The notes: generated by a model not told the origin, from the letters alone. A stretch of DNA of 64,000 nt from Rhodopseudomonas palustris (GCF_003226555.1 NZ_QKQS01000023.1:687263-751262), one strand, 5' to 3'; shown: positions 45,590 to 57,246, counted from the first letter of the stretch. Numbers and translations are program-made.

Positions 45590-46254
45590 CCGCGCTCGGC
45601 GCCATCGTACGCCGCGATATCAGGATCGCGCTCCGGGTCGGCGGCGGCGCACTGATCGGCGTGCTGTTCTTCCTCACCGTGGTGGTGCTGATGCCGTTCG
45701 CGGTCGGCCCCGACCTCGCCCTGTTGAAGCGGCTCGGCCCGGCCATCCTGTGGCTCGGCGCGCTGCTCGCCAGCCTGCTGACGCTTGACCGGCTGTTCAC
45801 CGCCGACGCCGAGGACGGCTCGCTCGACCTGATCGTGATGAGCCGGACACCGCTGGAACTCACCTGCGCTGCCAAGGCGCTGGCGCATTGGCTGGCGGCC
45901 GGGCTGCCGCTGATCGTCGCTACCCCCGTCCTCGGCCTCCTGCTCAATCTCGACGGCAGCGCCTCGCTGGCCGTGATGGCGACGCTGCTGGCCGGCACGC
46001 CGGCCCTGACCTTCACCGGCATGATCGGCGCCGCGCTGGCGGTGACGCTGCGCCGCGGCGGGCTGCTGCTGGCCGTGCTGGTGCTTCCGCTGTCGATCCC
46101 GGTGCTGATCTTCGGCGTTTCCGCCTCGCAGGCGGCGATCGTCGGCCCGGTGTCTTTCGGCACCCCGTTCTCGATCCTGTGCGCGATCTCGCTGCTCAGC
46201 CTGGTGATCGGCCCGTTCGCCGCCGCCGCCAGCCTGCGGCAGGGGATGGATTAG
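45586..46254 (+). CDS. ccmB: Haem exporter permease CcmB
   Basis: The 222-residue integral membrane protein has six hydrophobic segments and the CcmB stretches LAKRLGP-like [39 protein letters not shown] and the C-terminal [20 protein letters not shown]. It partners CcmA. It overlaps the ccmA stop by 4 nt and is followed by 93 nt before ccmC. Confidence 0.95.
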   Translation: MTALGAIVRRDIRIALRVGGGALIGVLFFLTVVVLMPFAVGPDLALLKRLGPAILWLGALLASLLTLDRLFTADAEDGSLDLIVMSRTPLELTCAAKALAHWLAAGLPLIVATPVLGLLLNLDGSASLAVMATLLAGTPALTFTGMIGAALAVTLRRGGLLLAVLVLPLSIPVLIFGVSASQAAIVGPVSFGTPFSILCAISLLSLVIGPFAAAASLRQGMD

Positions 46255-46347
46255 GGCGCTTCACCTCCGATCAACTCCCGCGGAAGTCGGGGTCGATCTG
46301 CGCCATATCATTGCCTGAGACCGCTCCGGCCATTATCAGGGTGCGCC

Positions 46348-47082
46348 ATGAAGCTGACCGAACTCGCCAACCCGACCCGGTTCCTGAGCTATGCCGGCCG
46401 CCTGCTGCCTTGGCTGGCCGGCGCGACCGCATTGGCGCTGGCGGTCGGGCTGACCCAGGCGATGCTGGCGCCGGACGACTACCAGCAGGGCGCCACCGTC
46501 AAGATCATGTTCGTGCATGTGCCGAACGCCTGGCTGGCGATGTTCGTCTGGGGAGTGATGAGCGTCGCCTCGCTCGGCACGCTGGTGTGGCGGCATCCGC
46601 TCGCCGACGTTGCGGCCAAGACCGCGGCACCGATCGGCGCCGCGTTCACGTTCCTGGCACTGGTCACCGGCTCGTTGTGGGGACGGCCGATGTGGGGCAC
46701 CTATTGGGAATGGGACGCTCGGCTGACCTCGATGCTGGTGCTGTTTCTGATGTATCTCGGGCTGATCGCGCTGTGGCGCGCGGTCGAGGATCCGTCGCGG
46801 GCGGCCCGCGCCGCCGCCGTGCTCACCTTGGTCGGCGCCATCAACCTGCCGATCATCAAGTTTTCAGTCGACTGGTGGAATACGCTGCACCAGCCGGCTT
46901 CGGTGATGCGGATGGGCGGATCGACTCTGGACAAGGCGTTTCTGGTTCCGCTGCTGGTCACGGCAATCGGCTTCTCGCTGCTGTTTCTGACCCTGCATCT
47001 GGCGGCGATGCGCAACGAGATCCTGCGCCGGCGGGTGCGCTCGCTGCAAATGATGCAGGCCAGCCGGGCCGAGGCGGCGTGA
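46348..47082 (+). CDS. ccmC: Haem handling protein CcmC
   Basis: The 244-residue membrane protein has six hydrophobic segments, the Trp-rich haem-handling motif [19 protein letters not shown] (about 111-129) and flanking His in [12 protein letters not shown] and [14 protein letters not shown]. CcmC loads haem on CcmE in the periplasm. Its stop shares a base with the ccmD start. Confidence 0.96.
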   Translation: MKLTELANPTRFLSYAGRLLPWLAGATALALAVGLTQAMLAPDDYQQGATVKIMFVHVPNAWLAMFVWGVMSVASLGTLVWRHPLADVAAKTAAPIGAAFTFLALVTGSLWGRPMWGTYWEWDARLTSMLVLFLMYLGLIALWRAVEDPSRAARAAAVLTLVGAINLPIIKFSVDWWNTLHQPASVMRMGGSTLDKAFLVPLLVTAIGFSLLFLTLHLAAMRNEILRRRVRSLQMMQASRAEAA

Positions 47083-47255
47083 TGTTCGGCAAATACGCGG
47101 ATTTCATCGTCTCGTCCTATGCCGCGACCGGCATCGTGGTGCTGTTGCTGATCGGCTGGGTGGTGCTCGACTATCGCAAGCAGAGGGCGCGGCTGCGCGA
47201 CCTCGAAGCCCGCGGCGCGATCCGCCGCTCCGGCCGCAGCGCCACCGACCACTAA
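47082..47255 (+). CDS. ccmD: Haem exporter protein CcmD
   Basis: This 57-residue protein has one membrane segment (about 10-30) followed by a basic stretch ([16 protein letters not shown]), the usual CcmD layout. Family members hold the CcmA-CcmB-CcmC-CcmE complex together. It starts at ATG 47082, overlapping the ccmC stop (TGATG), and ends at TAA 47253-47255, 15 nt before ccmG. Confidence 0.9.
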   Translation: MFGKYADFIVSSYAATGIVVLLLIGWVVLDYRKQRARLRDLEARGAIRRSGRSATDH

Positions 47256-47270
47256 CACCGACGGATCATC

Positions 47271-47867
47271 ATGACCGATACGTTCGAACCCGCCTCGCCG
47301 AAGCGCCGATCTTGGCTGGTGGTCCTGCCGGCACTGCTGTTCGCCGGACTGGCGGTCCTGTTCTGGTTTCGACTCGGCGACAGCGACGTCTCGCGGATTC
47401 CCTCGGCGCTGATCGGCCGGCCGGCGCCGCAGACACCGCTGCCGCCGCTGGAGGGACTGACTCGCGACGGCACTCAGGTGGCTGGCCTCGATCCAGCGAT
47501 GCTCAAGGGCAAGGTCAGCGTCGTCAACGTCTGGGCGTCGTGGTGCGTGCCGTGCCACGACGAGGCGCCGCTGCTGGTGACTCTGGCGCAGGACAGCCGG
47601 TTTCAGGTCATCGGGATCGACTACAAGGACAAGCCCGAGAATGCCCGCCGCTTCCTCGGCCGCTACGGCAATCCGTTCGCCGCGGTCGGGGTGGACGCCA
47701 ACGGCCGCGCCGCGATCGAATGGGGCGTGTACGGCGTGCCGGAAACGTTCATCATCGGCCGTGACGGGAAGATCGCCTACAAGCTGGTCGGCCCGATCAC
47801 ACCGGACAACATCGAGAAGGTGCTGAAGCCGGAGATCGGCAAGGCATTGGTCGCGCCGCAGAGCTGA
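47271..47867 (+). CDS. ccmG: Cytochrome c maturation thioredoxin CcmG/DsbE
   Basis: The 198-residue protein has a membrane anchor (about 14-34) and a periplasmic thioredoxin fold with VNVWASWCVPCHDEAPLLVT (CxxC about 90-93), the CcmG-type GxxD insert in VIGIDYKDKPENARRFLG and the cis-Pro segment GVYGVPETFIIGRDGKIAYK. It reduces apocytochrome c thiols for haem ligation. It ends the ccmABCDG run; ccmE, ccmF and ccmH are not in the window. Confidence 0.95.
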   Translation: MTDTFEPASPKRRSWLVVLPALLFAGLAVLFWFRLGDSDVSRIPSALIGRPAPQTPLPPLEGLTRDGTQVAGLDPAMLKGKVSVVNVWASWCVPCHDEAPLLVTLAQDSRFQVIGIDYKDKPENARRFLGRYGNPFAAVGVDANGRAAIEWGVYGVPETFIIGRDGKIAYKLVGPITPDNIEKVLKPEIGKALVAPQS

Positions 47868-48007
47868 TCGACCTGTTAGCACCGCCGAAAGCTCTTGAAA
47901 AATAAACCGGACCGTTTATCGGCCGTTCATCGCGCCGCCATTGCGGCGCCATGAATCCGGGATGAGCTTCGAAGCGTTACTAACAACGTCCTTTGGAGGG
48001 ACATCCG

Positions 48008-48370
48008 ATGGGTACTTCGACTTTGCGTCGCCTCACGCTCGCCCCGCTCGCCGCCGCCGTCGCGCTCGGCCTGCTCGTTTCCGCGCCCGCGATGGCGCAG
48101 ACGCCGCAGCCCGCGACCAAGATGGCTCCGGCACCGAAGGCGGAGCCCAAGGCCGCCGCCCCCGCGAAGGCGGAGAAGACCGAGCTGCTCGACATCAATT
48201 CGGCGACCGCCGAACAGCTCGACGCGCTCCCCGGCGTCGGCAAGGCCTACTCCGCCGCGATCATCAAGGGGCGCCCCTACAAGGGCAAGGACGAGCTGGT
48301 GCACAAGAAGATCGTGCCGCAAAAGACCTACGACGGCATCAAGGACAAGATCATCGCCAAGCAGAAGTAA
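48008..48370 (+). CDS. Exported helix-hairpin-helix protein, ComEA-like
   Basis: The 120-residue protein has a signal peptide (about 1-30, ending APAMAQ), an Ala/Pro/Lys-rich linker (about 31-56) and a helix-hairpin-helix pair (about 58-118): [20 protein letters not shown] followed by [20 protein letters not shown]. Such domains bind DNA without sequence specificity; ComEA takes up DNA in naturally competent bacteria, but no competence genes are near. GGAGG at 47995-47999 sets ATG 48008. A family C repeat follows. Confidence 0.85.
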   Translation: MGTSTLRRLTLAPLAAAVALGLLVSAPAMAQTPQPATKMAPAPKAEPKAAAPAKAEKTELLDINSATAEQLDALPGVGKAYSAAIIKGRPYKGKDELVHKKIVPQKTYDGIKDKIIAKQK

Positions 48371-48382
48371 GCGTCTGCACTT

Positions 48383-48498
48383 CGTCATTCCGAGGAGCGT
48401 AGCGACGAAGCAATCCAGCGCCGTGCACTGAGCTGGATTGCTTCGCGGAGCCTGTGCTCGGACGGCGCGAAGCGCCGATCCGGGTGCTCGCAATGACG
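48383..48498 (+). repeat. Dispersed palindromic repeat, family C, copy 2
   Basis: It opens CGTCATTCCGAGGAGCGTAG, carries GACGAAGCAATCCAG facing CTGGATTGCTTCGCG, an additional arm pair GGCGCGAAGCGCC, and closes GCTCGCAATGACG. It lies between the helix-hairpin-helix gene and the convergent yciB. Confidence 0.8.
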
Positions 48499-48515
48499 GG
48501 GAGAGGGAAGCGCTG

Positions 48516-49133
48516 TCAGCGCCCCGACACGTCGCCTTCGTCGGCGGCGCTTTGTTCGAGCGTCGCGGGCTCGACCGTGTAGCGCTTGGTCAGCGGCATT
48601 TGCATCAACGCGAACAGCATGGTCAGCGGCACCATGCCGAAGACCTTGAAGTTGACCCAGAAGTCGGTCGACTGCGTTCGCCACACCGCTTCGTTGAGCA
48701 GCGCCATCGCAAAGAAGAACAGCGCCCAGCGCAACGTCAGCTTCCGCCAGCCTTCCGGCGTCAGGTTGAACACCTGATCGAACATGACGGCGATGAAGGA
48801 GCGGCCGAACAGCAGCCCGCCGCCGAGCACCGCGCCGAACAACGTGTACACGATGGTCGGCTTCATCTTGATGAAGGTCTCGTCGTGCAACACCAGCGTC
48901 AGAGTGCCGAACACCAGCACCACCACGGCGGTGACGATCGCCATGATCGGCACATGCTTCGTGACCACATAAGAGGCGATGACCGCTGCGACCACCGCCA
49001 CCATGAAGGCGCCGGTGGCGGCGAACAGATGAAACTTGGCATTGACGACGAAGAATACCAGCAGCGGCCCAAGCTCGGTCGCGAGCTTGAACAGCGGATG
49101 CGGCCGGTTCTTCTCGAGCAGGTCGTCGGTCAT
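48516..49133 (-). CDS. yciB: YciB family inner membrane protein (septation protein A)
   Basis: The 205-residue protein has five hydrophobic segments and the YciB stretch [20 protein letters not shown] at residues 15-34, with [20 protein letters not shown] and [20 protein letters not shown] further on. YciB (IspZ) influences cell-envelope integrity and septation in enterics. It overlaps the ftsY stop by 4 nt, so the pair is translationally coupled. Confidence 0.93.
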   Translation of the reverse strand: MTDDLLEKNRPHPLFKLATELGPLLVFFVVNAKFHLFAATGAFMVAVVAAVIASYVVTKHVPIMAIVTAVVVLVFGTLTLVLHDETFIKMKPTIVYTLFGAVLGGGLLFGRSFIAVMFDQVFNLTPEGWRKLTLRWALFFFAMALLNEAVWRTQSTDFWVNFKVFGMVPLTMLFALMQMPLTKRYTVEPATLEQSAADEGDVSGR

Positions 49134-50077
49134 GCCGCCTCCGTGCCGGCGATCGCCTTGGCGAAATCACGCGCCGTGAACGGCGACAGATCGTCGGCGC
49201 TCTCGCCGACGCCGATGAAATGCACCGGCAGTTTATGCTTCTCGGCGATCGCCACCAGAATGCCGCCGCGGGCAGTGCCGTCGAGCTTGGTCATCACCAG
49301 CCCGGTGACGCCGGCGGTCTTGGTGAACGCCTCGACCTGCGACAGCGCGTTCTGACCGACGGTGGCGTCGAGCACGAGCAGCACCGCATGCGGCGCGCTG
49401 GCATCGACCTTCTTGATGACACGAACGATCTTCTCGAGCTCGCTCATCAGCTCGGTGCGGTTCTGCAGCCGGCCGGCGGTGTCGATCAGCAGCACATCGC
49501 GGCCCTGCTCCTTCGCCGAGGTGAGCGCGTTGAACGCCAACCCTGCGGCATCGGAGCCTTGCGCGCCGGCCACCACCGGCGTTCCGGTGCGCTCGCCCCA
49601 GACCTTGAGCTGGTCGATCGCCGCGGCCCGGAAAGTATCGCCGGCAGCCAGCATCACCTTGTGGCCCCCGGCGGCGAAATGCTGCGACAGCTTACCGATG
49701 GTGGTGGTCTTGCCGGAGCCGTTGACCCCGACCATCAGGATCACGAACGGCTTCTTGCCGGCGTCGATCTGCAGCGGCTGTGCCACCGGCGCCAGCACCT
49801 TCTCGACCTCCGCGGCGACGATCTCTTTGACATCGCTGGCCGAGATCATCTTGTCGTAGCGGCCCTCGCCGACCGCCTTGGCGATCCGCGACGCAACCTC
49901 CGTGCCGAGATCGGCGCGCAGCAGCACGTCCTCGATCTCCTCGAGCATCGCCCGGTCGAGCTTGCGCTTGGACACGAATTCCGACAGCGCCGTCCCGATC
50001 GAGCTCGAGGTGCGCTTCAGACCGCTGGACAGCCGCCGCCACCAGCTCTGTTTCGAATTTTCCGGAGTGTCGTTCAT
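49130..50077 (-). CDS. ftsY: Signal recognition particle receptor FtsY
   Basis: The 315-residue GTPase has the NG domain of SRP receptors: G1 [20 protein letters not shown] (about 115-134), [40 protein letters not shown] and [20 protein letters not shown]. The N-terminal acidic A-domain seen in E. coli is almost absent, leaving a short basic amphipathic start ([16 protein letters not shown]) that could bind lipid. Short FtsY is normal in alphaproteobacteria. It docks SRP-ribosome complexes at the inner membrane. Confidence 0.96.
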   Translation of the reverse strand: MNDTPENSKQSWWRRLSSGLKRTSSSIGTALSEFVSKRKLDRAMLEEIEDVLLRADLGTEVASRIAKAVGEGRYDKMISASDVKEIVAAEVEKVLAPVAQPLQIDAGKKPFVILMVGVNGSGKTTTIGKLSQHFAAGGHKVMLAAGDTFRAAAIDQLKVWGERTGTPVVAGAQGSDAAGLAFNALTSAKEQGRDVLLIDTAGRLQNRTELMSELEKIVRVIKKVDASAPHAVLLVLDATVGQNALSQVEAFTKTAGVTGLVMTKLDGTARGGILVAIAEKHKLPVHFIGVGESADDLSPFTARDFAKAIAGTEAA

Positions 50078-50105
50078 CAGGGCGCTGTGTTAGCCGTTTC
50101 GCGCC

Positions 50106-50987
50106 ATGAACGAAAGCCACTCCGATCAATTCGAGCCGCCGGAACTGAGCCCGGAGGAGATCCAGGCACGCGTGCTGTATCGCGACGGGCTGATGCTGGT
50201 GATCGACAAACCGCCTGGCCTGCCGGTGCATCGCGGGCCGAAAGGCGGTCCGAATCTCGAAGCCTCGTTCGACGCGCTCCGCTACGGTTTGCCGCGCCCC
50301 CCGGTGCTGGCGCATCGGCTCGACCGCGACACCTCGGGCTGCCTGGTGCTCGGCCGCCATCGCAAGGCGACGGCCACGCTCGGGCTGCTGTTCAAGCATT
50401 CGCGGATTTCCAAGACCTATTGGGCGATCGTCGAGGGCGGCCCGGCCGAAGACGAAGGCAGCATCGACCTGCCGATCGGCAAGCTCAACGCCGAGCGCGG
50501 CTGGTGGCAAAAGATCGATCTGGAGCATGGACTGCCGTCGCTGACGAAATGGACCGTGCTCGGACGCTCGCCCTCCCCTCCCCCTTGCGGGGAGGGGGCG
50601 GGGGTGGGGGTCCACAGTGGGAGCCTCACTTCGGGGCGCCCTCACCCCACCCCTCTCCCGCAAGCGGGAGAGGGGGCTCTCAGTGCCGAGGGAGAGGGTG
50701 AGGGTCTGTCTCGAAAGCCGGGCGGTGCGCACCTCACCTGGCTGGCGCTCGAACCCGTCACCGGTCGCACCCACCAGCTCCGGGTGCATTGCGCCGCGAT
50801 GGGCTGGCCGATCTTCGGCGACAACATCTATGGCAATGGCCCGCGGTTCGGCGAGCCGCGCTTGCATCTGCACGCCCGCGAGATCGTGATTCCGCTATCC
50901 CGCAACAAGCCGCCGGTGGTCGTGACCGCGCCGCCGCCGACCCATATGCAGCCGCGGCTCGCCGCCTGCGGCTGGGTGCCCGACTGA
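50106..50987 (+). CDS. RluA-family pseudouridine synthase with a translated repeat insert
   Basis: The 293-residue protein has the RluA catalytic block LAHRLDRDTSGCLVLGRHRK, with the catalytic Asp in HRLDRDTSG (about residue 76), and the C-terminal GRTHQLRVHCAAMGWPIFGD. Between them, residues about 155-200 (PSPPPCGEGAGVGVHSGS and onward) are translated from a palindromic repeat of family D; they have no relation to the fold and make the protein about 45 residues longer than its relatives. The frame is kept across the insert and the catalytic and closing motifs are intact, so the enzyme may still work. Its RNA target is not determined. Confidence 0.88.
   Translation: MNESHSDQFEPPELSPEEIQARVLYRDGLMLVIDKPPGLPVHRGPKGGPNLEASFDALRYGLPRPPVLAHRLDRDTSGCLVLGRHRKATATLGLLFKHSRISKTYWAIVEGGPAEDEGSIDLPIGKLNAERGWWQKIDLEHGLPSLTKWTVLGRSPSPPPCGEGAGVGVHSGSLTSGRPHPTPLPQAGEGALSAEGEGEGLSRKPGGAHLTWLALEPVTGRTHQLRVHCAAMGWPIFGDNIYGNGPRFGEPRLHLHAREIVIPLSRNKPPVVVTAPPPTHMQPRLAACGWVPD
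50569..50705 (+). repeat. Dispersed palindromic repeat, family D, copy 1, inside a coding region
   Basis: The element has CCCTCCCCCTTGCGGGGAGGG and CCCTCTCCCGCAAGCGGGAG hairpins linked by GGTGGGGGTCCACAG and ending GGAGAGGGTGAGGGT. It is G/C-tract-rich and clearly unlike the surrounding codons. A related copy lies at 63339. It sits in frame in the RluA-family gene. Confidence 0.85.
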
Positions 50988-50992
50988 CGGCC

Positions 50993-52090
50993 TCAGGCCG
51001 CTGCCGCCATCACCACTTGGGCGAGCAGCTGCTCGCGCTTGGCCTGGGAGCGGGTACCCTTCAGGGTCGATGCAAACCGTTCGAGAATGCCGTCCTCGAA
51101 CGCAGTCACGATGGTGGCGTGCACATAGCTCTTGCGGCAGATCGCGGGGGTGTTGGCAAGCTCGTCGGCCGCAGCCCGCACCGCCTCCAGCACCTGCTTT
51201 CGCCGGCCGCGGGCACTGCTGGCCGGTTCGATCCGCGCCAGCGATTCCAGCACCACTGCCGAGGCCATCAGGGTGCGAAAGTCCTTCAGCGAAATCCGAA
51301 TGCCCGCAAGTTCGCGCAGGAAGATGTTGACCTGGGAGGTCGAGACCAGGTGCACCGCGCCGTCGATGCCGACGTACTGGAATAGCCGTTTGCCCGGCAG
51401 CTTGCGCAAGATGCCGATGGCCCGTACCAGCCGGGCCGCGCCGCATTCCTTGCGCACCGCTTTGCCGCCCTTGGCCTTGAACGACAGGGTCACGCAGTCG
51501 TCCTCGATCGCCACGTTGGACTTCAGCAGCGTGGCGGCACCGCGGGTGCCGTTGAGCCGCGCATAAGATTCGCTGCCGGGCCGGATCGCGGTCCGGGCGA
51601 TCAGCTCGATGACCGCGGCGAGTGCAAACTCCCGGGTCGGTTGATCACCCGACAGGTGTTTCGCGACCGCGCGGCGGATCTTCGGCAGCGCCCCGACGAG
51701 TTGCGCCAGCCGGTGCGCCTTGCGGGCTTCTCTCACCTTTTCCCAGTCTGAGTGGTAGCGGTACTGCAGCCGGCCGGCAGCATCGCGGCCGACCGCCTGC
51801 AGATGCGAGGCCGGATCTGCCGAATAGCGAACCTCCTGATAGGCCGGCGGTACCGCCAGCGCATTGAGCCGACGGATCGTGCTTTGCTGTTTCACCTGCG
51901 AACCGTCGGCGCGCAGATAATGCCAGCGCTTGCCGCGCTTGATGCGGCGGATGGTCAGATGATCGACCTCGCCCAAATGCAGACCGAAGTCCTCGGCGAG
52001 CTCGGCGACGCTCCCCGGCTCCACGGCCGCGCCGCCGCTCTGCGGGGTCGCGCCGGATTCGGGAAGTTCGAAATTCTGCCGATCGATCAT
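50993..52090 (-). CDS. DNA topoisomerase IB (poxvirus type)
   Basis: The 365-residue protein fits bacterial TopIB. The N-terminal domain includes DHLTIRRIKRGKRWHYLRAD and PPAYQEVRYSADPASHLQAV; the catalytic domain has the Arg in SYARLNGTRGAATLLKSNV, Lys in SFKAKGGKAVRKE, the KDFRTLMAS stretch with the second Arg and the Tyr nucleophile in CRKSYVHATIV (about 323). It relaxes positive and negative supercoils by a 3'-phosphotyrosine. Bacterial copies are patchily distributed, but this one shows no sign of recent transfer. Confidence 0.93.
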   Translation of the reverse strand: MIDRQNFELPESGATPQSGGAAVEPGSVAELAEDFGLHLGEVDHLTIRRIKRGKRWHYLRADGSQVKQQSTIRRLNALAVPPAYQEVRYSADPASHLQAVGRDAAGRLQYRYHSDWEKVREARKAHRLAQLVGALPKIRRAVAKHLSGDQPTREFALAAVIELIARTAIRPGSESYARLNGTRGAATLLKSNVAIEDDCVTLSFKAKGGKAVRKECGAARLVRAIGILRKLPGKRLFQYVGIDGAVHLVSTSQVNIFLRELAGIRISLKDFRTLMASAVVLESLARIEPASSARGRRKQVLEAVRAAADELANTPAICRKSYVHATIVTAFEDGILERFASTLKGTRSQAKREQLLAQVVMAAAA

Positions 52091-52475
52091 GCCGTTAACA
52101 CTCCCGCGCCAGAGCCAACAGCTAATGCGCTAGCCGCACAGTCGTTCCGGCAAGCGCGCCGCCGCTGCGCACGCATCGCGATCACGGCTCTGCACATGCG
52201 CGCGATCAGCGCCAAAAGTCGGATGACTGCACCGCTTGTCGCGGCCCGGCGGGCCGACGCATAATTGTCTCAACAACAACAGCCGGAGGCTGAGACGATC
52301 GCACGTCTCTTCACCGGCGATGCTCCCCCGTCACGTTTCCATGACTTCGCCCGGATCGCAGGATCAACGATCGGCGGAGCCAGACTTGTTGGCGGGTGAG
52401 TCGCCGGTTGCAGCGGGGTTGCGGTCGAGCACCGACGGCGGGTGCGGCATTGGCCGCGTTTTTGTGGAGGAACGA

Positions 52476-54428
<1,953 letters not shown>

Positions 54429-54812
54429 TTCGTCCCCGCGGCTGCGGTCGCCTCGCCATCTAGCAAGGCCCCGCCTCCGATCCGGAGGCGGGGCCTCTCG
54501 CGTTTGGCGGGCACGATCACCCCATCGGCATTTGATAGTTGCTGCGGACAGGGCGCGGTTCGATCGGCCTCCCTTGGCCGCTGTGCTGATTCGATCACAT
54601 CCGAGCGAGGATCGCCGCCGGCAGAGCGCTTTGCCGGCAGGTGTTGTTTGCCGGACATTTACTTTGTTCCCCGGATTTTCCTTCACTGGTACGTCAGCGT
54701 TCACTTTGGTCGTCCAGCACATACCGATTGGTTAGTTCGCGCTGCGACCATCGCGGGTGCTGAGGGGGCGCCGGAGCCAAGCTGACCGGTGCGAGGAAAC
54801 TGGAGAGACTGA
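54429..54812. other. Intergenic region between acs and the L,D-transpeptidase gene
   Basis: After the acs hairpin this gap holds AT-richer DNA around 54640-54700, a likely site for the transpeptidase promoter, but no convincing -35/-10 pair stands out. Small frames of 67-93 codons cross it without ribosome sites and look like chance. No other gene is seen. Confidence 0.4.
54465..54498 (+). terminator. Hairpin terminator downstream of acs
   Basis: AAGGCCCCGCCTCCG and CGGAGGCGGGGCCT form a stem of about 14 bp around a 3-base loop. The following CTCTCG holds few T, but the stem is very stable and lies 37 nt after the acs stop. Confidence 0.7.
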
Positions 54813-55340
54813 ATGTCTTTTGGATTTCATTCGGCGAAATTGGGCATGACCCTCGCGGTTTTGGCAGGCGCCAGCGTGTTGAGCGCGCCGCGGGCCGAGG
54901 CCCGGCCCGATCTGGTGGCCTTCCGCGAGGATGTCTCCCCGGGCACCATCGTGGTGAAGACCCACGAGCGCCGGCTGTACCTTGTGGTCGAGCCCGGTCA
55001 CGCTGTGCGCTATCCGGTCGGTGTCGGCAAGGCCGGCAAGCAATGGGCCGGCGTCACCAAAATCGACGGCAAGTATCGCAACCCGGCTTGGGCGCCGCCG
55101 GCCGACGTCAAGCACGACGTCCCGAGTATCCCGGATGTGATCCCCGGCGGATCGCCCGCCAACCCGATGGGCGTCGCGGCGATGACGCTGGCGGGCGGCG
55201 AATACGCCATCCACGGCACCAACCGGCCACGCTCGATCGGCGGCTTCGTGTCCTACGGCTGCATCCGGATGCTGAATCAGGACATCACCGACTTGTACGA
55301 ACGCGTCCGGGTCGGCACCACCGTGGTGGTGGACCGCTGA
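54813..55340 (+). CDS. L,D-transpeptidase, YkuD family, exported
   Basis: The 175-residue protein has a signal peptide (about 1-28, ending APRAEA) and a YkuD domain with the catalytic block AIHGTNRPRSIGG and SYGCIRMLNQDITDLY, whose His and Cys form the active site (His about 132, Cys about 150). Such enzymes cross-link peptidoglycan between diaminopimelate residues or attach proteins to it. GGAGAGACTG precedes the ATG. It stands alone between terminators. Confidence 0.93.
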   Translation: MSFGFHSAKLGMTLAVLAGASVLSAPRAEARPDLVAFREDVSPGTIVVKTHERRLYLVVEPGHAVRYPVGVGKAGKQWAGVTKIDGKYRNPAWAPPADVKHDVPSIPDVIPGGSPANPMGVAAMTLAGGEYAIHGTNRPRSIGGFVSYGCIRMLNQDITDLYERVRVGTTVVVDR

Positions 55341-55373
55341 CCGTCGCGCCCCAATAGAAAAGCCGGGCCAAAG

Positions 55374-55403
55374 AAAAAGCCGCGGAGCGCCCGCGGCTTT
55401 TTT
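55374..55403. terminator. Bidirectional terminator
   Basis: AAAAGCCGCGG and CCGCGGCTTTT pair around a short loop, with TTTTTG on the plus side and a T-run on the minus side. It separates the converging L,D-transpeptidase and OmpA-family genes. Confidence 0.9.
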
Positions 55404-55425
55404 GTCGTTGTGAATCAGCGCTTGC

Positions 55426-57246
55426 TCAGCGCCGGGGCGCGGCACCTGGAGGCGGCGGCGGCAACGACGCCTGGCCTCCGTTGAGCAGCGGCGTGATGCG
55501 CCGGATCGTGACCCGGCGGTTCTGACGCTCCGCCCCCTGAGTCGGGATTTTCAGATACTGCTCGCCATAGCCCTGCGAGGTCAGGTTCTCGGCCGGCACC
55601 CCGAACTGCTGGGTGAGCAGCGTCGCGGCGGCCTCGGCGCGACGATCCGACAGCGACAGATTGTCGGTGTCGTTGCCGACCGCGTCGGTGTGGCCTTCGA
55701 TCAGGAACACCTCGCGCGGGTTACGCTGGATCGCGCGGTTGAGGCCGTCGGCAATCACCTGCAGCTTCGCCGCCTGGTCCGGGGGAATCTCCCACGAGCC
55801 GGTGTCGAAGTTGATGGTGTTGAGGTCGATCGACGGCATCCGCTGCCGCACCGACGGGCTGTAGCGGATCTCGTCCATGCTGTAGCGGCGCTCGATCCGC
55901 TCCACCGGCGGCGCCTCGAGCGTGTCGTAGATCAGCTCCGGCGATGCATCGTCGTAGTCGACGATATAGCGGTCGCGCGGAATCCGGATGACCGGCGGCG
56001 GCAGGTCGACATAGAAGTTCGCGCGGTCGCGCGGACCGTAGCTGTTGTCGATGATGACGATCTCGCGGCCGTCGCGGTCGCGGCGAATCCGGCGCAGCAG
56101 CTGGCCGTCGTCACCGGTGACGTTGATGATCTCGGTGCCGTCGGGGCGCACCACGATAGTTCGGGTGCCGCCGCCCCGGATGTCTTCGGTGCGAATATTG
56201 CGCGCGCCGTAGCGGAAGCGATCGAGCTCGTTGTGGCGGATGAACTCCTGGCCGCCCGGATCGCGCACGATGACGCGGCCGGGCTCGGTGATGACGATGC
56301 GACCGTTCTGCTGTACCTCGCGCCGCTGGCTGCGGAAGTCCGAGATGTTGCGCGGTCCCTGCGGCGCCGCGCCGTTCGGAATCGGGGTCAGCGCCTGAGG
56401 CGACGGCGGCGGCGCGGCCGGGATCGGCGCAGTCACCGTCGGTGGCGGAGGTGGCGGCGGCGCGACAGCCGGAGCGGCGGCGGGTGGCGTCGTCTGAGCC
56501 GGCTGAGGTTGGCTGCGCTGAGGCGAAGCGGTTGGCGCGACGGCGGGTCCAGCACCCGGGGCTCCGGGACCAGCCTGTGGCCGCTGCGGCGGTGCTCCCG
56601 CAGGAGCGCCGGGTTGCGGGCCGCGCTCGCCCGGCGGACGGGCGGCCGGCGCAGCAGCCGGACCGGTCGGTTGGGCCGGCGGAGTTTCGGCTTTCGGCTG
56701 CGCCGACGGAGCTGGAGCCGGAGCCGGAGCCGGCGTTGCAGCGGGCGGCGGCGGACCGCGACGCGGAGCTTCTCCCGACGGAGGCGGGGTCGCGCCTGGG
56801 GGCGGGCCACGGCGCTGCGGCGCCTCGCCGGGAGGCGGCGCAGGCGGACGTTGCTCGGCAGGAGCGGCGGACGGTTTGGGCGGAGCCGATTGCGGGGCGA
56901 TCTGGGGCGGACCGTTATGGCTGGGCTGGGGCGGCACCGGACGCGTGGGCGCTGGTGCGGCCGTCGGAGGCGGTGGCGGAGGCGGAGGAGCGGCCTTCGG
57001 AGGGGCTGGCGGCGGCGGAGGTGGCGGGGCGCTCGGGGCGGCCTTGGGCGGCGCGGGCACCGGGCGCGGACCGGGCCTCGGCTCCTCCTTCTTCTTGTCC
57101 TCGGACGGGGCCGGCGCCGGGCCGCCCTGCACCGCCTGCGCGAGCAGGACCGGCGCGGACGCGCGCTCCGCAGCGGCGGGATGACTGATCAGCGACCCGA
57201 GCGTCAGCGCCGTGGTCGCGAGCAGTGCAACATTTAGCTTCGTCAT
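55426..57246 (-). CDS. OmpA-family protein with long proline-rich region
   Basis: The 606-residue envelope protein has a signal peptide (about 1-26), a very Pro/Ala-rich low-complexity region (about 30-285), a middle part with repeated basic/aromatic stretches (RDPGGQEFIRHNELDRFRYG, about 325) and a C-terminal OmpA domain (about 470-590) with FLIEGHTDAVGNDTDNLSLS and NRRVTIRRITPLL, including the Asp and Arg that bind diaminopimelate. The OmpA domain should hold peptidoglycan; no beta-barrel is visible. ATG 57246 with GAGGG upstream is preferred to 57261. The proline part could span the periplasm or the wall. Confidence 0.88.
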   Translation of the reverse strand: MTKLNVALLATTALTLGSLISHPAAAERASAPVLLAQAVQGGPAPAPSEDKKKEEPRPGPRPVPAPPKAAPSAPPPPPPPAPPKAAPPPPPPPPTAAPAPTRPVPPQPSHNGPPQIAPQSAPPKPSAAPAEQRPPAPPPGEAPQRRGPPPGATPPPSGEAPRRGPPPPAATPAPAPAPAPSAQPKAETPPAQPTGPAAAPAARPPGERGPQPGAPAGAPPQRPQAGPGAPGAGPAVAPTASPQRSQPQPAQTTPPAAAPAVAPPPPPPPTVTAPIPAAPPPSPQALTPIPNGAAPQGPRNISDFRSQRREVQQNGRIVITEPGRVIVRDPGGQEFIRHNELDRFRYGARNIRTEDIRGGGTRTIVVRPDGTEIINVTGDDGQLLRRIRRDRDGREIVIIDNSYGPRDRANFYVDLPPPVIRIPRDRYIVDYDDASPELIYDTLEAPPVERIERRYSMDEIRYSPSVRQRMPSIDLNTINFDTGSWEIPPDQAAKLQVIADGLNRAIQRNPREVFLIEGHTDAVGNDTDNLSLSDRRAEAAATLLTQQFGVPAENLTSQGYGEQYLKIPTQGAERQNRRVTIRRITPLLNGGQASLPPPPPGAAPRR

